Positions 43,815-52,837 of a stretch of DNA of 64,000 bases are shown here, piece after piece. The notes beneath the pieces are model-generated. The model made no database searches, had not been told where the DNA came from, and was given only the letters and a program-made list of their open reading frames with translations. Where the stretch lies: assembly GCF_900291985.1 (NCBI RefSeq), contig NZ_LT985980.1, forward strand, positions 1,372,001-1,436,000, given 5' to 3'. The stretch is from Lysinibacillus timonensis (lineage in GTDB: Bacteria > Bacillota > Bacilli > Bacillales_A > Planococcaceae). How positions within the stretch are numbered: the stretch's first letter is position 1; every line of letters starts with the position of its first letter. Both the position numbers and the translations under genes were made by a program.

Positions 43815-46583
43815 TTATTTAATATCTATATCTGAATTTTTCTGAATAAATTCATTCGCCATCTTGCTTACAATGTAATGATTATCTACTAATGCTTTCT
43901 TTAACATTAACTTTGTGATATCTTCATCTACTTTCCTTAAATTATTGAAATTACTAATAATGAGATTTTTTATATATACATTATCATAATCCATAGATTT
44001 AGAAAGCTGTGTTAATATAGTCTTTTTATTGCTTGGAGTAACCATTCTTATTAATAGCGATACTGCCAAATATCTTACGTCCTGATTACTATGATTCTTC
44101 AAACTTAAAACAAATTGAATCAAAACATTTTGAATACTATAATCAAGTTCTACGAAGAATTCATTGTTAATTGTATTTTTAATTGCTTTCAAACATTGAA
44201 TTCTCTCAAACTCTTCTTCAGTGTTAAGTTCTGATAAAATTTCGATTAATTCTACTATTTCTATTTCCCCTAATACCAGTAATAACATTACAAAATTAAA
44301 TTTTAATGTTAATTGGGAATGTTTTTGTAATAAATCATCAATACCAATCATTAAAAGATCTTGATTCATCATTAATAGTCGATATAAATCTTCGTAATTA
44401 TAATTTATTTGGTTAAATTTTAATTTAATATATATAATTAATTGAATTGCGCTTATTTTTTCTGAATACGTTAGATTATTAGCTAATAATGAATCTACGC
44501 ATACTGTAATTACTTCATTTGCTAAATTTATTTCAACTATATCCGGATTTATTTTAAAAATATTTTTTATTATAAGATAAGGATCATGCCCACTAAAACT
44601 ATAGCTTCCATTTTTCCCCCTATCATTAAGGTTTTCTCTTATTGTATGCACATATTTTGATACATAAAAAACATCATTTGTATTAGTAGTTTCTAAAAAA
44701 TAAAGCTGTTTGTCTAATTCATTCATATTCCCTTGTATAATCTGATTTAATTCTTCTGTATTGCCCTTTACTTGTTTTCTATAATTAATAATCGCATTTA
44801 CTAAACTTTTAGATTGTTTCTTAACCTCTTCATTAAGAACACATTCTACTAATACTTTTTTTAGTAGTTGTAAGTTCTTTTCGTGAACATGAGATAAATC
44901 TAAAGTTTCAAGCAAGGCAAATACTTTATCATAAAATCGATACATCTTTTTATTGATTATATTTAAACTTATTTCAATGATTAAATTAGGATCCATTCTT
45001 AATCTATTTTCTTGAATAGTCGTAATAATAAGGTCTCCCAACTGAACTACTCTATTCTCATTCTCTATCCACTCAAAAATTTCTTTAACTAGTTCACCCG
45101 ATATTTGTTTGTAATCAACATCATTAAAGAAATACCCTAAATGTTTAAATACTTCTAACCTAGACTTAAGTCTTTCTTCTTTTATAGGATTTGAATTCAT
45201 AAATTTGTATATTTCCATTGAGTCTTTAGAATTCATTTTCCCAAAAATATTATTATAGTAAGTAATATATTGCGTAATTTTTTTACTATCATCCGTTAGC
45301 ATAGACATTTTTATAAATAATACTTTAAATTCCCAATCTTCATATTCTTCACAAAGATGAAATGCAACATCTTTTATTCTATTCCTCATTAATATAATGT
45401 GTGATAGTGATCCGTAATAGCAAGCTGTTACATAAATACTCACTAATTCTTCTGCGTATGTACTCAAATTATTCCCAAATGTAACTGTGTATACGGATTT
45501 AGTTTTATGTTTCTTATACTCCTTATTAATTTCTTCATAAAGTTGCTTCTCATATCTATCAATGACAGGATAAAATAACTCTTGAGGCATGTTATTCAAC
45601 TCTTTTTGTGCCTCAGTTTCAAAGATTATCTTATTTTCTAATCGACTTTTTAGGCCTTGTATATTTCTTAAATCTATTAAAATATCTTGTATAAACCAAT
45701 CTGGCATGGATTTTTCTTTAGATAATTTAAGTGAATCACTAAGGTGAATAATTACCATATTTAAATCCCCTAACCAGTATGATTGTATTGCTTGCCATCT
45801 TAATTTAACAATTTGATATAAATCTTCATCCTGAATTGTTTTTAATATTTCTAAATATAATCCAACATTAAATTCTTTAATTCCTTTTTCACCCCATAGA
45901 ACTTTTAGAAATTGTTCTAAGTAATCATCTATTTCTGTACTATCCTCTATTTCTAGATTTAATGGATAAATTAGGTTGCCTATATATGATTTTGATTTAT
46001 CTATGCCACTCAAGTTATGCTTTGATAATGAATCTGAAAACATAGAAGTTGCTTTACCATCATTATTCTTATAGTTTTCGAACTCTACATCTACTATTCT
46101 GTTTCTACAATAATGTCTATATATCTTGCATATGTCATTAATTAAATCCTTATATCCACGTTCAATGAAATCTTGGAAATTTTCTACAACGTAGTATTTA
46201 GACCCTGTTGCTCCTTTCAATTCTTGTTGTATTTGCGTTGGTTTCTTTTCGTTTTCATTACAAAATAAATATATAGACTTCTTAGGATGTGATTTTGCCC
46301 TAGAAATTTCTTTAACAATTGCTGGCGTCACATCATCTGCATTATCAATTAAAAACAGGCACACATCACTATCATCTATAGCATAAAGATAATCTTGTTG
46401 TGCAGATTGTGTAGAGGCTCCTTCTTCTTCAAAAAGATAAACATCTGCTATTTGACTAGACTCAATGAGTTTTTTTAACTCTTTTCGAACTTCATCATAT
46501 CTTTCGAATCCTTCTCCACATCTTGAACTAATGAATACTTTAATTTTATTAGTTATTGAAAGGGAATTTATCAAGTCCATCAC
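43815..46583 (-). CDS. Large defence-type protein with N-terminal DUF4062/TIR-like domain
   Basis: 922 residues. Residues about 13-165 match the DUF4062/TIR-like pattern: IKVFISSRCGEGFERYDEVR, VYLFEEEGASTQSAQQDYL, DDSDVCLFLIDNADDVTPAI and KKSIYLFCNENEKKPTQIQ. Such domains occur in anti-phage NADases and STAND-type sensors. The remaining 750 residues are helical, with paired-helix repeats (HEAT/TPR-like), and show no P-loop, so it is not a classical STAND ATPase. Soluble. It follows the three-gene cassette by 230 bp on the same strand within a defence island. Likely a phage sensor-effector; activity is inferred. Confidence 0.65.
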   Translation of the reverse strand: MMDLINSLSITNKIKVFISSRCGEGFERYDEVRKELKKLIESSQIADVYLFEEEGASTQSAQQDYLYAIDDSDVCLFLIDNADDVTPAIVKEISRAKSHPKKSIYLFCNENEKKPTQIQQELKGATGSKYYVVENFQDFIERGYKDLINDICKIYRHYCRNRIVDVEFENYKNNDGKATSMFSDSLSKHNLSGIDKSKSYIGNLIYPLNLEIEDSTEIDDYLEQFLKVLWGEKGIKEFNVGLYLEILKTIQDEDLYQIVKLRWQAIQSYWLGDLNMVIIHLSDSLKLSKEKSMPDWFIQDILIDLRNIQGLKSRLENKIIFETEAQKELNNMPQELFYPVIDRYEKQLYEEINKEYKKHKTKSVYTVTFGNNLSTYAEELVSIYVTACYYGSLSHIILMRNRIKDVAFHLCEEYEDWEFKVLFIKMSMLTDDSKKITQYITYYNNIFGKMNSKDSMEIYKFMNSNPIKEERLKSRLEVFKHLGYFFNDVDYKQISGELVKEIFEWIENENRVVQLGDLIITTIQENRLRMDPNLIIEISLNIINKKMYRFYDKVFALLETLDLSHVHEKNLQLLKKVLVECVLNEEVKKQSKSLVNAIINYRKQVKGNTEELNQIIQGNMNELDKQLYFLETTNTNDVFYVSKYVHTIRENLNDRGKNGSYSFSGHDPYLIIKNIFKINPDIVEINLANEVITVCVDSLLANNLTYSEKISAIQLIIYIKLKFNQINYNYEDLYRLLMMNQDLLMIGIDDLLQKHSQLTLKFNFVMLLLVLGEIEIVELIEILSELNTEEEFERIQCLKAIKNTINNEFFVELDYSIQNVLIQFVLSLKNHSNQDVRYLAVSLLIRMVTPSNKKTILTQLSKSMDYDNVYIKNLIISNFNNLRKVDEDITKLMLKKALVDNHYIVSKMANEFIQKNSDIDIK

Positions 46584-46812
46584 CTACAATTAATTTTTTT
46601 ACTCTTAATACAAATTATACCATTATATTTTATTAAAAAAACAGCCCAACTAGTAACCTAATCAGACTGTTCATTTTATAGCTATTTTTAGATTTTTTAT
46701 CACTTACTATCAAATGAAGTAGAAAAGCTCATTTATTTATGATACGGTTCACCAGAACGTTGGATAGGGTAAAGTAAAGTAAAGTAAATAAAATAGAGTA
46801 GAATTAATAATT
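46584..46812. other. Short intergenic region with AAAGT tandem repeat
   Basis: Contains GGGTAAAGTAAAGTAAAG with further AAAT/AAAG units at about 46768-46790, a short five-base tandem run upstream of the 922-residue gene; also AAAAAACAGCCC...GGGCTG-like imperfect stem absent. No gene. Confidence 0.35.
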
Positions 46813-47832
46813 CTACTCTGCCTTTAAATCATATGAAATAGGTTCTCCTAAGTTAGGATGTACTATTAACTGATTTTTATAATTATACATTGATGAATCT
46901 AACGTTTTGTTATTTTTATTTATAAGGGAAATTTGAATCTTCGAATCTATAATTTTTATTTCGCCTTTAAAACTAAGATAATCAATAGATGATTTGCAAA
47001 TATAAATAGTCGCTTCTTTTCCTATCATTTTTTTAAAAAGTGAAAATAGACCACTATCATTAGTCATTATTTCTTTACCAATAGGGGATAAATAAAAGGA
47101 TTTATTCGTATTATTAATACCTCTAGATATATTAGTAATTATTCGTTGTTCTTCATTTTCAACGACAAACACTGCTGTAAAGTCTGTTACATTGACATTT
47201 ATATTATATTCTAAATTAATCTTATTATGATTTAAAGCTACTTCAACATTTGGTCTAAGGAACTCTTTTATAACATCGATATCCTTCAGTGAGGTGTTTT
47301 TTTTAAAGAAACTAATCACCTCATTTATTGTTATTTGTCCCTGATTATTTAATATGAGTGGTTGATTCTTATTAAATAATTTTAATATATCTGGTAAATA
47401 AAGAAATGGTATAGAAATTAGAACTACGGACAAAAAAATCATAACCTTATCAGCAATAGTTTCTGCATCATTCAAATACCCTACTAACGAAAACCACCAT
47501 AAAATCAATATAAAATATGATACAATTTTAAAAAGCATCATTGTCTTATTGTATATAGAAGTATTTGATAACAAGTACATCATATGGTCAAAATCTTCTT
47601 TTACCATATCACTTTTAAGCGATTCTTTATCACTGTTTATTCTATTCCTAATACCCCTTGCTATATCATTAGATTTCTGAATCGAACGTTCATTAAATTG
47701 ACTAAAAACTATTGAGGTTAATGCTAAAATAGCAGCCACAATTGCTGTAACCCACCCTAAATATTGTACCGAATAGACAGAAACACCATTTAAAAATTCA
47801 CATACGCAAATGTCATTCAAGATCTGGAACAC
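46813..47832 (-). CDS. Membrane protein of an unrecognised three-gene cassette (gene 3)
   Basis: 339 residues from GTG 47832 or 335 from TTG 47820; both overlap the stop of gene 2, so translation is coupled. Helices at about 25-45, 99-120 and 130-150; the segment between the first two (about 45-98) is charged and the C-terminal 190 residues are soluble and beta-rich, with GEPISYDLKAE at the end. Topology resembles a membrane effector with a cytosolic sensor. No family recognised. Confidence 0.6.
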   Translation of the reverse strand: MFQILNDICVCEFLNGVSVYSVQYLGWVTAIVAAILALTSIVFSQFNERSIQKSNDIARGIRNRINSDKESLKSDMVKEDFDHMMYLLSNTSIYNKTMMLFKIVSYFILILWWFSLVGYLNDAETIADKVMIFLSVVLISIPFLYLPDILKLFNKNQPLILNNQGQITINEVISFFKKNTSLKDIDVIKEFLRPNVEVALNHNKINLEYNINVNVTDFTAVFVVENEEQRIITNISRGINNTNKSFYLSPIGKEIMTNDSGLFSLFKKMIGKEATIYICKSSIDYLSFKGEIKIIDSKIQISLINKNNKTLDSSMYNYKNQLIVHPNLGEPISYDLKAE

Positions 47833-48355
47833 ACTCTTTTATCAACTTCTTTGCTGTAGAAATTATTTGATTAATCACAGCTATGTTATTAGTCATTTTA
47901 TAAGTAATTAAACCATTTGTATAAACTTTAACTGTATTTCGCCATCCATCAATATTTAGCCCTGCGGTAATTCCAAAATGCTTATTAATATCTACTCGTT
48001 CTAATTCCGGTATTTCTATACCTTCATTCAACTTAGAATTTAAAGGTGTCTTTAAGGTTACTAACTGCACTTCTTGATTTAAGAGCCTTGTTAATACTTT
48101 AGATAAAACTCGCTTATTCTCCACAGCAGAAGTAAACAAGTAAAAATAATTTTCTTCCCTAATAAAGGAAACTATATTCATTTTTCCATATTTAAATGAA
48201 TTCGACCAATGCAATTCACCAGAAAGATTGCTAGATGAATCAAAGGAAAGAGCATAAAATTCATTGCCTTCTTCGTATGCTATATTAATAAGTTTTTCTT
48301 CAAAGTCATATACATTTTGCATTTCTAATATAACTAAACTAGATGACATAATCAT
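47813..48355 (-). CDS. Unknown soluble protein of the three-gene cassette (gene 2)
   Basis: 180 residues. No signal or membrane segment. Features: NEFYALSFDSSSNLSGELHW, KMNIVSFIREENYFYLFTSA and HFGITAGLNIDGWRNTVKVY; a C-terminal helix IINQ-like (INQIISTAKKLIKECVPDLE). Starts 20 bp after gene 1 and overlaps gene 3 by up to 20 bp. Family unknown; probable complex partner of genes 1 and 3. Confidence 0.6.
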   Translation of the reverse strand: MIMSSSLVILEMQNVYDFEEKLINIAYEEGNEFYALSFDSSSNLSGELHWSNSFKYGKMNIVSFIREENYFYLFTSAVENKRVLSKVLTRLLNQEVQLVTLKTPLNSKLNEGIEIPELERVDINKHFGITAGLNIDGWRNTVKVYTNGLITYKMTNNIAVINQIISTAKKLIKECVPDLE

Positions 48356-48375
48356 TTTTCACTCCTCCTTTCCTA

Positions 48376-49587
48376 CTATCTTCTTTTTCCTCTTTCTGAA
48401 TGAAAATATTTTTCAATTTCATATTCTTTATCAGGAATTAAGTTTTTTAGTTCCGTTTCAATCTTATCAATATAGAAATCGTAGAAGGTTCTCGCCTTAA
48501 AAGCATTAGGTAATAATGCTTCTTCAAATATTTGAGTTCCTTCTAATTGGGTATTATCGTCTATTATTAGTTGATTTATTATGTTAAATACTTCATAAGT
48601 CACTTCATTTAATTCATACTCTGAAGATGCTGATTCATTTAGTATAATTTTAAGCATACCCCTAAAATCAATAGTTAAATCAGCCTGCACACTGCTTTCT
48701 TCAGCTGGTAATGACTTATAAATTTTAATTGATACAGATGTAATCCTATCACTATTACATATCCTTTCAATTATATCTGAGTCTTGGAAAAGGTCAATCC
48801 CTCCCAGTTTCGCATTTTTTATTCTAGGTGCACCATTATTATAAAAAATTAGCGAATTTACGCCCTCGACTTCATAATTTGCCTCTTCCAGCTTTCTAAA
48901 AACTAAATTAATCACTAATAATGTAAGTGGATCATATTCAATTTCTAATGCTTTATTTCGCATTTTATTTTGAACATAGTAACGCTTTATTCTTGCAGTC
49001 CCCCACAAAGCACCATTAATAGCTTCTATTATTTTATTTACAGCCTTGTTGTAGCTAGATTTTGTTGTAATTAGAAGATTGTTTTTATAGTCAAATTTAA
49101 TATTAAGGTTCCCACTAAGTAATGGTCTTTCAATCTCTCTTTGATCCGTCAGAGGATTCAAATAGTATTCGATGTATCTACATGTAATCGAAATGCTTTC
49201 TCCTACATTATCTGTAACAAATTGTACTTCTGTGAATTCAAAGGAATCTTGTTGTAATGTACCCACATTAAATTTTTCTTGAACTGTTTCACATAATGCA
49301 TCGAAAGTCAGCCCTTCTTTTAGTTCAAGACTCGCTATAAAGAAAGGTTCTCCAATTGAATATCGATCTTCTAATATTGCTAGGATTTCATTAAAAACTT
49401 CATCTTCTGAAATATCATCATCTTGTATAAATTGCATTACAAATGCCAAGCAGTTATCTTGATTTCCATTAAAGTTCACTTCTAAATCATGTTTTTCAAG
49501 AAAATATCCTTCAATTGCTTCAAGTCTTTTTTGAGTATTATGCTTAGTTTTCCTTGCAAATACTGATTCAAACTTAGTTATTGACAT
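48376..49587 (-). CDS. Unknown protein of the three-gene cassette (gene 1)
   Basis: 403 residues, acidic, no membrane segment. An N-terminal helical region (RLEAIEGYFLEKHDLEVNF) is followed by a mixed alpha/beta body with LNIKFDYKNNLLITTKSSYNKAVNKII and GALWGTARIKRYYVQ. Two similar alpha/beta halves seem possible. No nuclease, ATPase or TIR motif found by eye. First gene of the cassette, 284 bp downstream of hsdS on the same strand. Confidence 0.6.
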   Translation of the reverse strand: MSITKFESVFARKTKHNTQKRLEAIEGYFLEKHDLEVNFNGNQDNCLAFVMQFIQDDDISEDEVFNEILAILEDRYSIGEPFFIASLELKEGLTFDALCETVQEKFNVGTLQQDSFEFTEVQFVTDNVGESISITCRYIEYYLNPLTDQREIERPLLSGNLNIKFDYKNNLLITTKSSYNKAVNKIIEAINGALWGTARIKRYYVQNKMRNKALEIEYDPLTLLVINLVFRKLEEANYEVEGVNSLIFYNNGAPRIKNAKLGGIDLFQDSDIIERICNSDRITSVSIKIYKSLPAEESSVQADLTIDFRGMLKIILNESASSEYELNEVTYEVFNIINQLIIDDNTQLEGTQIFEEALLPNAFKARTFYDFYIDKIETELKNLIPDKEYEIEKYFHSERGKRR

Positions 49588-49871
49588 AATTCATCAACTA
49601 CTTTCTCATTTATATGATTCTATTTTATTTTAAGAATTCCTTTTCAATATATATTAATTATTATCATACATCTCATTATCTTATTTAGTGATTATTAGGC
49701 AATATCACATTAATGAATACAAAAATTCAAATAAAAATAATAAGTACTTATTACCGTATTCTGATGTGAATTTGCTTTTAACTATAAACTATTTAATGCT
49801 TGCACAAATAAATTAATTGTAACTGCTGTTAGTAGAATGAACACTTTAATAGCCATATTTAAGACATTGTT

Positions 49872-51359
49872 TTATTTAACTAATTTCATAGAAGTATTTA
49901 GTAACTTCTTTACCATTTCTACTATACGTTTTTGTTCCATTAATGGAGGCAAAGGAACAAGTATGTTCTTTATTTTTGATAGATTCAAATTAGGCTGTGC
50001 ACCACCTGCTGCTTGTTCACGAATCGAATTATATACACTCATTAAACAAGTTTTAACGTATTCTTTAAGAATTGGATCTTGCAAATAAAGCTCAATAGCC
50101 GCACAAGCTTGATTTGTTGTAGCTTCTATACCTAATTCTGATACTTGACCTCTTGTTTTACCTTGACCGTACATTGCCATAATTAATGTACCTTTAGGAT
50201 ATAACGTTAAACTACATTCTTTTAAAGCTTTTTCTGTTATATAATTATCTGCAACAGTAATAACACTATTTCTAGTTTCTCCACTTGTAATCCAAGGAAT
50301 CGAACCATCTAAATAATATTCGGTATTCGATTTTAAAGGAGTACTCCCTGAAGTAATTGTCGCTAACTCACCCAATCTTATCCATTCCCAACTACTTGGA
50401 ATATCGAATGGTATTTCTTCCTCTTTAATCTGCGGAAGATTTTTTTCACTCTTGATAACTTTGTCTTTTAATAATTGTTCTTTTTCTAACAGTATTCTCT
50501 CAATTAGTTTTTGTGCTATTTCATCGTTCGGGTTTTGTTCAACTAACTTCCCTTGCATAGCATACTGGAGAATTGATTTTTCAAGATTAATAGGAAACTC
50601 GAATTGTAACTGTTGAGCAGAGTTATACATTTCGGCATACTTATTAATCTTATTATCTATTTCATCAAGTTTTTCTACAATTGCATTTTGAATACTGATT
50701 GGTGGTAACGGGATTAAATAGTTTTTAACATTATTCGCTGAGATATTTGGTTGTGCAGTTCCATTTTCAACTCTTTCAATCATTAAGTCACCAATAGAAC
50801 TTTTTAAAACATACAGTAAGAAATATATATTAATGAAACTACTTGGACGTATAATTACTACGGATGAAGCAATAGCTCCTTTTTCGATATCCTTATTTAT
50901 TGCTACTTTCCCCAGTGAGCCTCTTAAACAATATATTAAATCATTTTTGTTTATGAAACCTGCTCTTAATAACTGAAAACGTTCTTCTGAGATATAATTA
51001 AGCTTATCTTTAATTAAATACTTTTCACCCAAAGCTCCTGCATTAATAAATGGTATTCCTTCATCAATCCAATATTGTTTAGAAGGATAATTTTTGCCCC
51101 TATCACCATTAATCAATTGACTTATCTCACCAAGTCGTACCCATATCCAGGAATCTGGTATATCAAATGGAATGTCTTCTTCTGCAATTGCAGGTAATGG
51201 TTTTTCTTTTTTTAAAATACCTTCTTTGATTAACTGCTCTTTTTCAGCTGCAATAATCTTCATTAATTCACTTGCTGATTCATCATTTGGATTTTGAGGT
51301 ACAAGTTTCCCCTGCATTGCATAATGTAAAATCGAATCTTTTAGTTGTTTTGCATTCAT
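49872..51359 (-). CDS. hsdS: Type I restriction-modification specificity subunit
   Basis: 495 residues with two target-recognition domains and two conserved helical repeats: DSILHYAMQGKLVPQNPNDE near 9-28 and KSILQYAMQGKLVEQNPNDE near 265-284. Each half has IPxSWxWxRLGE(I/L) and closes with LPPxxxQxxIVEK-type sequence. Recognises a bipartite DNA site and bridges HsdM and HsdR. Its ATG overlaps the hsdM TGA by 4 bp. Full length, no frameshift. Confidence 0.94.
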   Translation of the reverse strand: MNAKQLKDSILHYAMQGKLVPQNPNDESASELMKIIAAEKEQLIKEGILKKEKPLPAIAEEDIPFDIPDSWIWVRLGEISQLINGDRGKNYPSKQYWIDEGIPFINAGALGEKYLIKDKLNYISEERFQLLRAGFINKNDLIYCLRGSLGKVAINKDIEKGAIASSVVIIRPSSFINIYFLLYVLKSSIGDLMIERVENGTAQPNISANNVKNYLIPLPPISIQNAIVEKLDEIDNKINKYAEMYNSAQQLQFEFPINLEKSILQYAMQGKLVEQNPNDEIAQKLIERILLEKEQLLKDKVIKSEKNLPQIKEEEIPFDIPSSWEWIRLGELATITSGSTPLKSNTEYYLDGSIPWITSGETRNSVITVADNYITEKALKECSLTLYPKGTLIMAMYGQGKTRGQVSELGIEATTNQACAAIELYLQDPILKEYVKTCLMSVYNSIREQAAGGAQPNLNLSKIKNILVPLPPLMEQKRIVEMVKKLLNTSMKLVK

Positions 51360-52825
51360 TTAACATCACCTAGCATTTCTTGAATCCCAGTTAAAATATT
51401 GTCAATTTCATGATTCAGTCTTGAACGCTCAGTAATATAGTTTTCAATAAGCTCTTTTGGTTCTAGAATAATTTCTTCCTTTTGAGGAAATTTACATAAG
51501 TCAAGATTGTAATTACGATCGATGATTTCTTGTACTGTGAATTTACGCGCTTTTTCATCATTGCTATTAATCATTTCGACACGGTTTTCCCACCAGTCTA
51601 TTGCAGGTTGGAAATGCTGTAGTTTAATCGGACGCGTCTTCGAAAAGTTTTTATATCCTTCTGGCATGTCTAAGCGGTAAAACCAGATATTTTCTGTTGG
51701 TTGCATATTATCAAAAAAAAGCATATTTGTATGAATTGACGTATATGGTGCAAACACACTATGCGGTAAACGAATAATTGTGTGTAAGTTAAATTCCTTA
51801 ATTAGTTTCTCTTTAATCGCTAATTTTGCCCCATCCTCACCAAATAAGAAGCCATCTGGTAAAATGACACCCGCTCGTCCATTTTGCTTCAAGCGATACA
51901 TAATCACTGAGATAAATAAATCAGCTGTTTCACTGCTACGTAATTCGAGTGGAAAGTTGATTTTAATGCTGTCTTTTTCTGAACCACCATATGGAGGATT
52001 CATTAATATGACTTCAAATTTTTCACTTTCGTTATAATCACGTACATTTTTCTCAAGTGAATTTCCATGTATAATCATTGGATTATCAATATCATGTAAT
52101 AGCAAGTTTGTAATAGCTAGTAAATAAGGAAATGCTTTTTTCTCAATACCGAATACTGAATTATTATACAGCTCTCGATCTTCAGTAGTCTTCACTTGAT
52201 TGATTAAATAGTTCAGTGATGACGTTAAGAAACCACCTGTACCACAAGCAAAGTCAGCTACACGCTCACCTAATTGTGGCTTTAACATTTGTACCATAAA
52301 GTCTGTTGTGGCACGCGGCGAATAATATTCACCTGATGCTCGTTGTGCTTGTAAATCCTTTAAAATTTGCTCATATATTTCATTAAATGCATGACGTTCA
52401 GTATAATCAGTGAAATCAATATCATCGATGACATTGATTACTTGTCGAAGTAATACGCCATCCTTCATATAGTTATTAGCATCTTCAAAGGCAAACTTTA
52501 CAATTGACTTACTAACTGGTGTAAATTCATCCACTTCAAGTCCTTTTAACGTAGGAAACAGCGTGCCATTTACAAAGTTTAATAATGATTCACCTGTTAG
52601 TGCTTCACCATCTTTATTATCTATCGCCCAATTTTCCCAACGACATTCTTCAGGTATGATTGATTCAAAATTATCATCATGCAGTTCCCAAAATTCTTCT
52701 TTTGCTGCGTAGACTTTTAAAAATAAAATCCATACAATTTGCTCTAAACGCTGTGCATCACCCGATACCCCAGCGTCATTACGCATAATGTTTTGTAGTG
52801 TTTTAACAAAAGATGTTATCGACAT
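51356..52825 (-). CDS. hsdM: Type I restriction-modification DNA methyltransferase subunit
   Basis: 489 residues. SAM-binding motif DFACGTGGFL at 191-200 and catalytic NPPYGG at 276-281 identify an adenine-N6 methyltransferase. N-terminal HsdM helical domain (AQRLEQIVWILFLKVY) and GEYYSPR are typical. Protects host DNA and, with HsdR and HsdS, forms the restriction complex. Starts 12 bp after hsdR. Confidence 0.95.
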   Translation of the reverse strand: MSITSFVKTLQNIMRNDAGVSGDAQRLEQIVWILFLKVYAAKEEFWELHDDNFESIIPEECRWENWAIDNKDGEALTGESLLNFVNGTLFPTLKGLEVDEFTPVSKSIVKFAFEDANNYMKDGVLLRQVINVIDDIDFTDYTERHAFNEIYEQILKDLQAQRASGEYYSPRATTDFMVQMLKPQLGERVADFACGTGGFLTSSLNYLINQVKTTEDRELYNNSVFGIEKKAFPYLLAITNLLLHDIDNPMIIHGNSLEKNVRDYNESEKFEVILMNPPYGGSEKDSIKINFPLELRSSETADLFISVIMYRLKQNGRAGVILPDGFLFGEDGAKLAIKEKLIKEFNLHTIIRLPHSVFAPYTSIHTNMLFFDNMQPTENIWFYRLDMPEGYKNFSKTRPIKLQHFQPAIDWWENRVEMINSNDEKARKFTVQEIIDRNYNLDLCKFPQKEEIILEPKELIENYITERSRLNHEIDNILTGIQEMLGDVK

Positions 52826-52837
52826 ATATTATTTCTC

